Assembly (NCBI GenBank): GCA_013360295.1 | Contig: JABWCL010000029.1 | Location: 1 to 59,090 of the forward strand | Reading direction: 5' to 3' | DNA: 59,090 nucleotides | Source: Ignavibacteriaceae bacterium | GTDB taxonomy: Bacteria > Bacteroidota > Ignavibacteria > Ignavibacteriales > Ignavibacteriaceae | In this document: positions 51,348 to 59,090 of the stretch, one piece after another | How the letters are laid out: every line of letters starts with the position of its first letter | Numbering within the stretch: position 1 is the stretch's first letter | Notes under the pieces: generated by a model | What the model saw: only the letters and a program-made list of their open reading frames with translations | Told to the model about the DNA's origin: nothing | Databases searched by the model: none | Program-made: the position numbers and the translations under genes

Positions 51348-52381
51348 TATAATTCTCCGTTGACGGTAAATTTTTCAAAAACATTTATATCAGTTATCAG
51401 GTCCCAGGCGCTTCTGACGAACATTGTACCAACTTTGAAGGAAGTGTATGGTTCCACTTTTTCCTTTAGTGCAAGTTTTATCATAGCTTCAGGCATATTC
51501 TGGCCCGCGGCAGTTCCGAGGTAAACCCAGGCTGGGAACCTCGGATTAATTTCAAGTAAATAAAATTCATTAGTTGCGGCAGATTTTATAAATTCCAGTT
51601 CAAGGCCGCTCCTCCATTTCATAGCTTCGATTACCTGGTAAGAAATCTGAAGCAGGTTTTTATCATCTATTGATATTCCTGCCCAGCCTTTCCCTTTTTC
51701 CGTAATATACATTTTCCTCATCGGAACCGCACCAATCGTCCTGCCGGTACCATCTCCAAGCGCGACTACATTATATTCACTTCCTTTCAGGTGTTCCTGG
51801 ATAATGATCGGAAGTCCCCATTTCAAACTGATTTTCTTAAAGGCAGTAACAACTTCTTCGTGGTTATTTGCAATGTAGGCGTCATAAAAAATACCTTTTA
51901 CAACCACGGGGTATTGAAAATCTTTGGAAGCGGAATTCAGATCCTGAAATGAACTGACCAGAATATTTTTGGGTACCTTTATTTTATTTTTTGTACAGAA
52001 GTCAAAAAGTTTATCCTTCGACCTCATATTAAATTGTTCCAGCGTGGGAAGGAACATTTTTATCCCGAGCTCGTTCAGCTTCGGCTCCAGTTTGATAAAC
52101 CCGGGAATTTCCGAATCCAGGTTTGGAATAATAAAATCAAGTTTTTCTTTTGAATGAATTCCTTTCAGTCTTTCATAAAGATTCTCTAATCCGCTGGAAG
52201 GATAGGGGATCAGGTATGATTTTGACGCAATGTCTTTCATATATACACCCGGCTCGAGTGTATCGTATATCAGCCCAATGATATCCGCATTCAAGGACTC
52301 TGATTCCTTAAGGCTGCGGGCAACCGGAACACCGGGGCCCGGATTATCTGTGGCGTTCAGCCCTGTCAGTCCTATTTTCAT
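51347..52381 (-). CDS. ATP-grasp ligase-like protein
   Basis: 344 residues. The N-terminal domain begins GLNATDNPGPGVPVARSLKES, which I recall from carbamoyl-phosphate-synthase-like ATP-grasp proteins. The ATP-grasp core shows VVVKGIFYDAYIA (lysine of the ATP site), IIQEHLKGSEYNVVALGDG and LLEINPRFPAW (Mg ligands). It probably joins a carboxylate to an amine or thiol using ATP. It overlaps both neighbours (4 bases with the PqqD-like gene, 1 base with the decarboxylase), so the three make one unit. The substrate is unknown. Confidence 0.83.
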   Translation of the reverse strand: MKIGLTGLNATDNPGPGVPVARSLKESESLNADIIGLIYDTLEPGVYMKDIASKSYLIPYPSSGLENLYERLKGIHSKEKLDFIIPNLDSEIPGFIKLEPKLNELGIKMFLPTLEQFNMRSKDKLFDFCTKNKIKVPKNILVSSFQDLNSASKDFQYPVVVKGIFYDAYIANNHEEVVTAFKKISLKWGLPIIIQEHLKGSEYNVVALGDGTGRTIGAVPMRKMYITEKGKGWAGISIDDKNLLQISYQVIEAMKWRSGLELEFIKSAATNEFYLLEINPRFPAWVYLGTAAGQNMPEAMIKLALKEKVEPYTSFKVGTMFVRSAWDLITDINVFEKFTVNGEL

Positions 52382-52632
52382 AATTCACTTAGAAGGGAAT
52401 AGTTCTTTAATTGACCAAGAAAATCATCCAGGTCTTTCCTGCAGGTCGAAGCATCGCAGTCATATTTTTCACAGATGGATGATACAACCTCATCTTCAGT
52501 TAATCCGGTCTGAAGCAGTTTAAATATATCTCTTCCAATCTCATTTAAAGTGAATGTTTCGCCGGTCGAGGGCATGAACAGAAATCCGGTATCGCTGACA
52601 GCAAGATTTGCCGGGATCATATATTTACTCAT
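52378..52632 (-). CDS. PqqD-like protein (RiPP recognition element fold)
   Basis: 84 residues from the ATG at 52632, preceded by GGAG at 6 bases; an ATG at 52644 is also in frame but overlaps that site. The sequence (LAVSDTGFLFMPSTGETFTLNEIGRDIFKLLQTGLTEDEVVSSICEKYDC, then LDDFLGQLKNYSLL) has the winged-helix PqqD pattern. In RiPP pathways this fold holds the leader peptide for the modifying enzymes. Here it is coupled to an ATP-grasp and a decarboxylase, with no precursor gene that I can see nearby. Confidence 0.85.
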   Translation of the reverse strand: MSKYMIPANLAVSDTGFLFMPSTGETFTLNEIGRDIFKLLQTGLTEDEVVSSICEKYDCDASTCRKDLDDFLGQLKNYSLLSEL

Positions 52633-52775
52633 AGGGGTCTCCATTTTTTGACGTTATGCGAGTGCAAAAACCGTGCCGGAATTATGGCCGATTTTTCCGT
52701 CATTTTTATGTCTTTTCGTTTTCTAATTGCGTGATTTATCATTTTAATTGCGTGAAACACCGCTTTTCATTTGAA

Positions 52776-53615
52776 TTATTTGAGCATAACCATTTTGCGG
52801 CTCTCACTGCTGTTGCTGCCGCTAAGGTTATAAAAGTAAACTCCGCTCGGACATCTTGCCCCGCTCTGGGCTTTTCCATCCCACTCCAACTGATGAGAAC
52901 CCGGTTCCAGGTTTCCGGAAAAAAGGGTTTTGATAAGGCTGCCACGCACGTCAAAAATTTCAATTCTGACGTTATCAGGGCTTTTCAATTCAAATGAGAT
53001 AGTTGTTGACGGATTGAAGGGGTTTGGAAAATTCTGTTTAAGGCTGAAAGAGCCCACCGGGCTTCCGTTGTCATTGATCCCGGAAATGCCCGTATTATAA
53101 ACTTCAAAAGTATAAGTCGTGAAGGAGGGGTAAACGAATTTTGTCACCAGGCACTCAAGGTTGCCGTCAGCATCCATATCCCATAAAATAGGATAAGAAT
53201 AATAGTAAGCATCATTTTTTTCAAATAACGTGTTTCCGGTGGTGATATCAAATATTTTGAATGACTGGCGGTAATTAGTGGTCGTTCCGGCCCAACTCAG
53301 GACGTAGAATTCGACAATGTTGTCTCCGGTCAGGTCAACTTCCAGGGAGTAAATCTGTCTGTCCGCAAGTTTCTCACCCGCAGTGAAGTTGTAGGTATAC
53401 TGAGGTGTGTAGTTCAGCCCATCGGACATAATCTGGATCTTATTTGAATCAATTGCGTATAACCGGCTTTTCCACTTATCTCCGACTTTTTCGAAATCAA
53501 GCCAGGCAGCATAGGTTGCGTAAGGAATAGAGGGTGAATTCCATTTGGAAGTAAAATTCTGAGCCATTACTGACCCTTGAAAAAAAAGAACGGATAGGAT
53601 TATCAGAAGTCGCAT
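52776..53615 (-). CDS. Small secreted protein with type IX sorting domain
   Basis: 279 residues: the signal peptide ends near GSVMAQ. A 170-residue beta-rich body contains DMDADGNLECLV, a single FG-GAP-like loop. The type A sorting domain follows (QNFPNPFNPSTTI, then a terminal KMVMLK). Probably exported to the surface by the type IX system. Function unknown. It lies 144 bases upstream of the PqqD-like gene on the same strand, and divergent from kdsC. Confidence 0.85.
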   Translation of the reverse strand: MRLLIILSVLFFQGSVMAQNFTSKWNSPSIPYATYAAWLDFEKVGDKWKSRLYAIDSNKIQIMSDGLNYTPQYTYNFTAGEKLADRQIYSLEVDLTGDNIVEFYVLSWAGTTTNYRQSFKIFDITTGNTLFEKNDAYYYSYPILWDMDADGNLECLVTKFVYPSFTTYTFEVYNTGISGINDNGSPVGSFSLKQNFPNPFNPSTTISFELKSPDNVRIEIFDVRGSLIKTLFSGNLEPGSHQLEWDGKAQSGARCPSGVYFYNLSGSNSSESRKMVMLK

Positions 53616-53730
53616 TTTTGTCCTTGGATATTAAAATTTAGTAAATAAAAATAAGTTATTTTGTTATTATCTTACACTATATATTTCACAAATATTGTGC
53701 CAGAAAATAAAAACTTACCAAGTATTAGAG

Positions 53731-54237
53731 ATGAACAAAGCTAAAATAGGTTTAAAGCTCCGGAAGAAAATCAGAAATATCCGGATTGTGCTTACCGATG
53801 TGGACGGAGTTCTCACGGACGGGGGAATGATCTATGATGAGGACGGGCTAAAGCTCAAGAGATTTAATGTAAAGGATGGGATGGGAAGCGTGTTGCTGAG
53901 GCAGGCTGGTTTTCGGGTCGGACTTATCTCAACGGATGTCTCAACCATTGCTAAAACGCGAGGGGAGAGGCTGAAATTTGATTTTATAGAAATAGGTTCA
54001 ATGGATAAAGTACAGAGCCTGGTTGAAATCTGCGCTATGACCGGAGTGGAATTTAAAAACTGCGCGTTTATCGGGGATGATGTCAATGACCTCGAGATAC
54101 TGAAAGCGGTTGGATTCAGCGCTGCCCCGGCTGATGCTGTTCCGGAAATAAAGGAAGTAGTGGACTACATTTGTGAGAAAAAAGGTGGGGAGGGAGCCTA
54201 CCGTGAATTTGCTGACTTAATCAGAAAAAACCAATAA
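53731..54237 (+). CDS. kdsC: 3-deoxy-D-manno-octulosonate 8-phosphate phosphatase (HAD IIIA)
   Basis: Removes phosphate from KDO-8-phosphate for lipopolysaccharide core synthesis. 168 residues from the ATG at 53731 (the frame extends to a TTG at 53695 with no homology). HAD motifs: I LTDVDGVLTDGG, II LISTD, III around the lysine in MDKVQSL, and IV FIGDDVNDLEIL. All catalytic Asp are present. The transglutaminase-like gene follows after 13 bases. Confidence 0.92.
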   Translation: MNKAKIGLKLRKKIRNIRIVLTDVDGVLTDGGMIYDEDGLKLKRFNVKDGMGSVLLRQAGFRVGLISTDVSTIAKTRGERLKFDFIEIGSMDKVQSLVEICAMTGVEFKNCAFIGDDVNDLEILKAVGFSAAPADAVPEIKEVVDYICEKKGGEGAYREFADLIRKNQ

Positions 54238-54250
54238 CAGGTTGGATTGT

Positions 54251-55687
54251 ATGTACAGAACAATATTCTATTTTATTTTACTTTTCTCATTCTCCCTTTT
54301 CGCTCAGAAGCATTACCCTGATTTATACTCTCTTGTACACATTGGTGACTTTAAAACAGTAGATAAGCAGGTAAATGATCTTCTGACTGCCGGAGTTTCC
54401 GAATCGCAGCAGTATGAATTATACTTTCTAAGAGACCTGATGCGCAGAATAAAGATCGATTTTAAACGAAAAAAAGAAGATATACTTCCCGTTCTTTCCA
54501 AGTACTATCCATCAGTTTCCGATCAGCAGATCGCGTTATGGGAGCAGCTTAAAGATCTGGAATATAAAATGATCGACGGTGAAAAGTTTTATTTTAACCA
54601 TGCGGCGAGGAATCTGTTCAGAGTAAATCCGGACGCAAAAAAGGTTAAAGAGAAAACGGATGGGATTGCCTCTGACGAACTTGATGAATTCCTGAAATTG
54701 AATATACCTGCAGTTTTCAGGGACGGGAGGACGGCCGGGGAGAAGTACGTACACCCGGTTAAGATGGAGATTACATATAAAGTTAGTGTGAAAAAGGGGA
54801 TGGTTCCCGATGGTGAAACTATTCGCTGCTGGCTTCCTGTTCCCAGAGCAGCGGAAAAACGGCACAGGGAATTTGAACTTCTATCGGTGAATGATGATAA
54901 TTATGTGGTTTCACCACCCGATGTTCTGCACTCTACTATTTATATGGAGAAGAAAGCTAACCAGGATACTACTACCGATTTTGAAATCAGCTACAGGTTT
55001 ACTTCATACTCTGAACTCAGCGGAATTTCTTTTGAGAAGGCGATTGACAATAAATATGATAACCTTAAAGCGATGCTTCCTTATCTCGGCGAAAGGCCTC
55101 CGCATACTGTTTTTACGGATGAAGTTAAAAAACTTTCAGAAGTAATTGTTGGTAAGGAAACAGATCCTGTATATAAAGCAAAGAAAATTTATGACTGGAT
55201 ATGTGACAGTATCCCCTGGGCCAGCGCGAGAGAGTACTCAACTATTCCCAATATTAGCGGATATGCCCTTGAAAATATGCACGGTGACTGCGGCATACAG
55301 ACTCTGCTGTTTATGACCCTTTGCCGCTATAACGGAATCCCCGCGAGATGGCAGAGCGGATGGATGCTTCACCCGGGCAGCGTAAATCTGCATGACTGGT
55401 GCCAGGTAAATCTCCCCGGATACGGCTGGGTACCGGTGGATCAGTCCTTCGGGAGGCAGTCTTTTGAACGTGAGAAGGAGCGTTATTTCTTTTTGGGGAA
55501 TACGGATTCATATCATATGGTTGTAAATGATGATTACTCCTCGGACTTCTTTCCCGCGAAGACCTACCCGAGAAGTGAAACGATTGACTTTCAGCGGGGT
55601 GAAGTAGAGTGGAGGGGCGGAAATCTGTACTTTGACCAGTGGAATTATTCGATGGATGTTAAATATATTAATGAAGATGAAAAATAA
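54251..55687 (+). CDS. Exported transglutaminase-like protein
   Basis: 478 residues from the ATG at 54251 (the longer TTG form overlaps its own AGG site). Signal peptide FYFILLFSFSLFAQ. The N-terminal 170 residues are helical with no known family. The C-terminal transglutaminase-like domain carries a Cys-His-Asp triad in MHGDCGIQTLLFMTLCRYNGIPARW and HDWCQVNLPGYGWVPVDQS. Such periplasmic proteins act as proteases or protein cross-linkers, and the substrate is unknown. Confidence 0.85.
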   Translation: MYRTIFYFILLFSFSLFAQKHYPDLYSLVHIGDFKTVDKQVNDLLTAGVSESQQYELYFLRDLMRRIKIDFKRKKEDILPVLSKYYPSVSDQQIALWEQLKDLEYKMIDGEKFYFNHAARNLFRVNPDAKKVKEKTDGIASDELDEFLKLNIPAVFRDGRTAGEKYVHPVKMEITYKVSVKKGMVPDGETIRCWLPVPRAAEKRHREFELLSVNDDNYVVSPPDVLHSTIYMEKKANQDTTTDFEISYRFTSYSELSGISFEKAIDNKYDNLKAMLPYLGERPPHTVFTDEVKKLSEVIVGKETDPVYKAKKIYDWICDSIPWASAREYSTIPNISGYALENMHGDCGIQTLLFMTLCRYNGIPARWQSGWMLHPGSVNLHDWCQVNLPGYGWVPVDQSFGRQSFEREKERYFFLGNTDSYHMVVNDDYSSDFFPAKTYPRSETIDFQRGEVEWRGGNLYFDQWNYSMDVKYINEDEK

Positions 55688-55705
55688 ATTTTAGTGAGGT
55701 AAACG

Positions 55706-56446
55706 ATGAAAAACATTTTTGCTTTGTTTTGCGCATTTCTTATCAGTACAAATTTATTCGCACAGGATGAAAAACCACGGACATTTTTTGATGCACCTTT
55801 CGGAGGAGGAGGCGGATTTGTTCCTGCGTGGTTCATACCGAATGTTGATGATATTAATACAAAACTTGTTGGTTTTGGGACTGAGGAACTGTCAACTTCC
55901 GGTTTCTTCGCCTCAGGCGGCGCGGGATTCGCTTATATTGGCGTGATCCCCAATCTGCGAATAGGCGGTATCGGGATGAGCGGAACAATGAAAGCCACAG
56001 GAATTAAAGACGGCACCGAAAGAGAGATCATTTATTCGAATTCGTTCGGCGGATTCACTGCTGAATATACTTTGCCGTTTATTAAATCGTTTGGAGTATC
56101 AATAGGCGCGATACTCGGAGGCGGTGAGTTATCGCTGATGGTTTCCCGCAATAAGGGGAGTTATCAGTGGAATGAGATCTGGACTGAGATCTCTGACACA
56201 TCTCTCCACGCGTCAAGTTTTACGAGGAGCTTCAGGCAGGACTATTTTACCATCGCCCCAACATTGAATATTGATATACCTCTTTACCGATTTCTCGCTG
56301 TAAGGATTGGCGCCGGCTACGCCTTTGCTTTTGGAAGCGACTGGAAAGTGGACAATGAAAAGGAAATTTTTAATGTTCCTGATTCTTTTAACGGCAATAA
56401 CCTGTTCATTCAGGCAGGTGTAATGTTCGGTTTCTTTGCATATTGA
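55706..56446 (+). CDS. Outer-membrane beta-barrel-like protein
   Basis: 246 residues: the signal peptide ends near TNLFAQ. Gly- and Phe-rich strands follow (GFFASGGAGFAYIGVI, FGVSIGAILGGGELSLMV, YFTIAPTLNIDIPLY) and the C-terminus is FGFFAY, so it is likely a barrel. It has no specific family that I recognise. It lies between the transglutaminase-like and rmlB genes with gaps of 18 and 13 bases, so it is probably in their transcript. Confidence 0.7.
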   Translation: MKNIFALFCAFLISTNLFAQDEKPRTFFDAPFGGGGGFVPAWFIPNVDDINTKLVGFGTEELSTSGFFASGGAGFAYIGVIPNLRIGGIGMSGTMKATGIKDGTEREIIYSNSFGGFTAEYTLPFIKSFGVSIGAILGGGELSLMVSRNKGSYQWNEIWTEISDTSLHASSFTRSFRQDYFTIAPTLNIDIPLYRFLAVRIGAGYAFAFGSDWKVDNEKEIFNVPDSFNGNNLFIQAGVMFGFFAY

Positions 56447-56459
56447 TAACGGAGAAAAG

Positions 56460-57482
56460 TTGAAAAGCATTTTAGTTACCGGCGGCGCCGGATTTATCGG
56501 AAGTAATTACATTAATTATTTCCTGAATAAAAGAGATGATTATTTCATCGTTAACCTTGACAAACTCACTTACGCAGGTAACCTGGAAAACCTTAAACCG
56601 GTTGAGAATAAAAAAAATTACGTCTTTGTTAAAGGAGACATCTGTAACAGGGAACTTGTAGAATACATCTTTGAGCGATACAATATTAAATATGTGATCA
56701 ATTTCGCAGCGGAGTCTCACGTTGACCGCAGCATTCTTGGTTCTGCAATCTTTTATCAGACAAATGTGATAGGAACTAATGTTCTCCTTGAGACTGCCAG
56801 AAGGTACGAAGTGGAAAGATTCCTGCAGGTCTCTACGGATGAAGTCTACGGCAGCCTCGGGGCAACCGGACTTTTTACCGAGCAGACACCCCTATCACCA
56901 AACAGCCCATACTCTTCAAGCAAAGCCGGCGCTGATATGATGGTACAGGCTTTTTATCATACCTATGGAATGCCGGTTGTAACGACCCGCTGTTCGAATA
57001 ATTACGGGCCGCTTCAGTTCCCAGAAAAGTTAATTCCTCTTATGATCATCAATGCACTTAATAATAAAAAACTTCCTGTATATGGTGACGGAATGAATGT
57101 GCGGGACTGGATATACGTGATTGACCACAATATCGGGATTGATCTGGTTTTTAATGACGGTAAAATTGGCGAGGTCTACAATCTCGGTGCAAGTAATGAG
57201 ATGCCAAATATCGAAATCGTTAAACTGATACTGAGTCATCTTGGTAAAGGCGAGGAACTTATTGAGTATGTTAAAGACCGTCCGGGGCACGACAGAAGGT
57301 ACGCGATTGATTCATCCAAGATACAGAAGGAACTCGGCTGGAAGCCGCAGTATACGTTTGATGACGCGATCGCGAATACAGTTGAATGGTATTTATCAAA
57401 TAAGGAATGGTGGGGAAGGATAATCTCAGGAGAATATCAGAAATATTATTCGGACCAGTACAGCACCAGAATCAAAGGTTAA
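56460..57482 (+). CDS. rmlB: dTDP-glucose 4,6-dehydratase
   Basis: Makes dTDP-4-dehydro-6-deoxyglucose, the entry step to dTDP-rhamnose and other deoxysugars. 340 residues from the TTG at 56460, which follows GGAG. Motifs: NAD-binding GGAGFIGSNY, FAAESHVDRS, the STDEVYGSLG acid pair and the catalytic SPYSSSKAGAD. The length is as usual. It is followed after 7 bases by the polysaccharide export gene, suggesting a surface-polysaccharide locus that continues to the right. Confidence 0.95.
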   Translation: MKSILVTGGAGFIGSNYINYFLNKRDDYFIVNLDKLTYAGNLENLKPVENKKNYVFVKGDICNRELVEYIFERYNIKYVINFAAESHVDRSILGSAIFYQTNVIGTNVLLETARRYEVERFLQVSTDEVYGSLGATGLFTEQTPLSPNSPYSSSKAGADMMVQAFYHTYGMPVVTTRCSNNYGPLQFPEKLIPLMIINALNNKKLPVYGDGMNVRDWIYVIDHNIGIDLVFNDGKIGEVYNLGASNEMPNIEIVKLILSHLGKGEELIEYVKDRPGHDRRYAIDSSKIQKELGWKPQYTFDDAIANTVEWYLSNKEWWGRIISGEYQKYYSDQYSTRIKG

Positions 57483-57489
57483 CATTAAT

Positions 57490-58941
57490 ATGGTTAATAA
57501 GTTCTTTATCTACTTCACTTTATTATTATTCATCCTGCTTTGTGTTAACACCTCTGCCCAGCAGCAGACTGAGAAGCAAATGTATTCAGCGGCCGCTGCC
57601 CTGAGCGTGACAATAGGCGGTGATTTCATCGTTACCGGTACTTTTCCCGCAATGGTTAATGAAAGAGTCGACCAGTTTGTTACGCGGATCAGCGTTGAAG
57701 CGATGAGAGCCGACGCGATGCGCCCTCTTACTGCCTCCGAAATGAAGGGGAATAAAGTGAAAGAAAATAAATTCGCGCTGAGAAATATTACATTAAAAAG
57801 ATCAGACGGAAGTAAACTGATACTTGATTTACAGCGGTTCAGAATGGATGGCGACTTTAAGAACAACCCCTACATGAAAAATGATGATGTATTGATTTTT
57901 CCCGTGCTCGACCTTGAGAGGGATAACTTCTCAATTGACGGCGCGGTGAATAAACCGGGGAGGTATCAGTTTGTTGAAGGGGATAATCTTCAGGACGCGA
58001 TCTATTATTCCGGCGGTATGAGCAGAGCATTTGAAAACGTAACTCAGTCTGAGATTTACAGGCTGTCATCAGACGGAACGAAACTTGACAAAATTGTGGT
58101 TGATGTTAATTCTGATTTCCCTCTTAAGAGAGGTGACAGAATACGTGTCGGGACCGAAGTCTCTTACCGGAAGGATTATAAAATATTGGTGCTGGGAGAA
58201 GTCAGGTTCCCGGGTTATGTTCCGGTTTCCAGAACTTCGTCAAACCTTGCCGACGTTATTAAGACCGCCGGTGGTTTGACGGAAAAAGCTGACCCGTCCA
58301 ATACAAAGATATTCCGTTCGAGTTCTTTGCCTCCTGATTACTTTAAGAAGTTATATGGCTCTGATTATGAAGATGATAAACCGGTGGACGAAACCGCTGA
58401 TGAATTTTTTAACTACCTCCTCGAGGTTGACAGGCTTGAAATGAACCGGATGTCGGGATTAACTGAAGTTGATACCGCATATTTCTTCGCGGAAACCAGG
58501 TTAAAGAATCTTATAGATTATGACAGAGTGAACCTTTCAGGATATGAGGCTTCGGACTCAGATGCCAGGCAGCGTGAACTGAAACTGGGAGATATTATTT
58601 TTGTCGGACAGAAAGAAACATCGGTGTATGTTTTCGGGCAGGTTCGTTACCCCGGGAACTATAAACACGCCGCTGGGAAGGATTATAATTATTATATCAG
58701 CACATCCGGCGGGCTAGGGGAATATGCTATTGATGATGAGATATGGCTCATTAAAAATGTAACCAGAGAGTGGGTGAACCTTGCTGAAAAAAGCGCAGTG
58801 ATTGAACCGGGTGATGTAATATTTGTGCAGAGAGAGCCTGTTTATTCGTACAACTGGTATGTTGGAATGGTGGCAGGTTATTTCGGAATAGCGGGCAGCA
58901 TCGCAACCGTGATACTGTTGTTGGTTCAGTTCGGTAAATAA
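57490..58941 (+). CDS. Polysaccharide export protein with SLBB domains
   Basis: 483 residues: signal peptide (FFIYFTLLLFILLCVNTSAQ), then a Poly_export-like N-terminal segment. Several SLBB-type beta-grasp repeats follow (INGAV-like FSIDGAVNKPGRYQFVEGDNLQDAIYYSGG, LGEVRFPGYVPV and FGQVRYPGNYKHAAGKDYNYYISTSGG). A C-terminal membrane segment completes it (GMVAGYFGIAGSIATVILLLV). It is a Wza/OPX-like component for polysaccharide export, but longer than typical and with a C-terminal anchor. It follows rmlB, as expected for a capsule or exopolysaccharide locus. Confidence 0.85.
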   Translation: MVNKFFIYFTLLLFILLCVNTSAQQQTEKQMYSAAAALSVTIGGDFIVTGTFPAMVNERVDQFVTRISVEAMRADAMRPLTASEMKGNKVKENKFALRNITLKRSDGSKLILDLQRFRMDGDFKNNPYMKNDDVLIFPVLDLERDNFSIDGAVNKPGRYQFVEGDNLQDAIYYSGGMSRAFENVTQSEIYRLSSDGTKLDKIVVDVNSDFPLKRGDRIRVGTEVSYRKDYKILVLGEVRFPGYVPVSRTSSNLADVIKTAGGLTEKADPSNTKIFRSSSLPPDYFKKLYGSDYEDDKPVDETADEFFNYLLEVDRLEMNRMSGLTEVDTAYFFAETRLKNLIDYDRVNLSGYEASDSDARQRELKLGDIIFVGQKETSVYVFGQVRYPGNYKHAAGKDYNYYISTSGGLGEYAIDDEIWLIKNVTREWVNLAEKSAVIEPGDVIFVQREPVYSYNWYVGMVAGYFGIAGSIATVILLLVQFGK

Positions 58942-59090
58942 CAGTTAATAATTAATTAAGAATTAAAAATTATGAATTAAGAATTAGTCCCAAGGTGGCT
59001 GTCGCATAAGCATAATAAATAAAATATGAGAAATGGTGGTTGTACCCGCATGAATACAGGAGGAAAAGCGGAATAAAAGCATTATATTTG
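58942..59090. other. AT-rich intergenic tail
   Basis: The first 45 bases are AATTAAGAATTA-type short repeats, like those at 44161-44185. No gene starts before the window edge. Confidence 0.5.

Overview
The window looks like chromosomal DNA of an Ignavibacteria-like member of the FCB (Bacteroidota/Chlorobiota) group. The main clue is three secreted proteins ending in a type A type IX secretion sorting domain with the box YPNPFNPST or FPNPFNPST. Supporting clues are abundant TPR lipoproteins and outer-membrane barrels, a DUF3467 protein and a tmRNA tag ending in YALAA. No rRNA or tRNA gene was seen, so the placement is an inference.

Layout. 1-20310 is mostly core metabolism and envelope: a sorted secreted protein, serA, hutU, a small unknown, add, a TPR lipoprotein, a DUF3467 protein, a lipoprotein plus barrel pair, two overlapping LptF/LptG permeases, a secreted propeller-like protein, an M20 peptidase, an anchored unknown, ygfZ and a cobalamin adenosyltransferase. 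ssrA (tmRNA) follows at 20316-20668. Its 3' end carries an integrated element of about 7.3 kb (20646-27975). The element is bounded by 24-bp direct repeats and has paired arm-type repeats near both ends, a tyrosine recombinase, a DnaB-like helicase, a replication-initiation-like protein, an HTH protein and several unknowns. It has no virion genes.

28237-41132 is the most striking part. A minus-strand cluster encodes, in transcription order, a membrane cytochrome b-like protein, an anchored TPR protein, a membrane-anchored FAD/iron-sulphur oxidoreductase, a 20-CxxCH protein, a 31-CxxCH protein and an outer-membrane barrel. Together they look like a complete route for electrons from cytoplasmic NAD(P)H or quinol, across the periplasm, to the cell surface.

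41220-53615 (minus strand) holds dapF, a DUF2652 protein, nfo, an RmlD-like reductase and anmK. It also holds a coupled cassette of a urea-transporter/M23 fusion, a TPR protein and a barrel. Next comes a coupled PqqD-like, ATP-grasp and PLP-decarboxylase cassette that suggests peptide- or carrier-directed chemistry, and then a sorted secreted protein. 53731-58941 (plus strand) is envelope carbohydrate work: kdsC, a transglutaminase-like protein, a barrel, rmlB and a polysaccharide-export SLBB protein.

The best candidates for something undescribed are the 51-heme cytochrome/porin cluster, the ssrA element with its helically phased arm repeats, the PqqD/ATP-grasp/decarboxylase cassette and the urea-transporter/M23 cassette.
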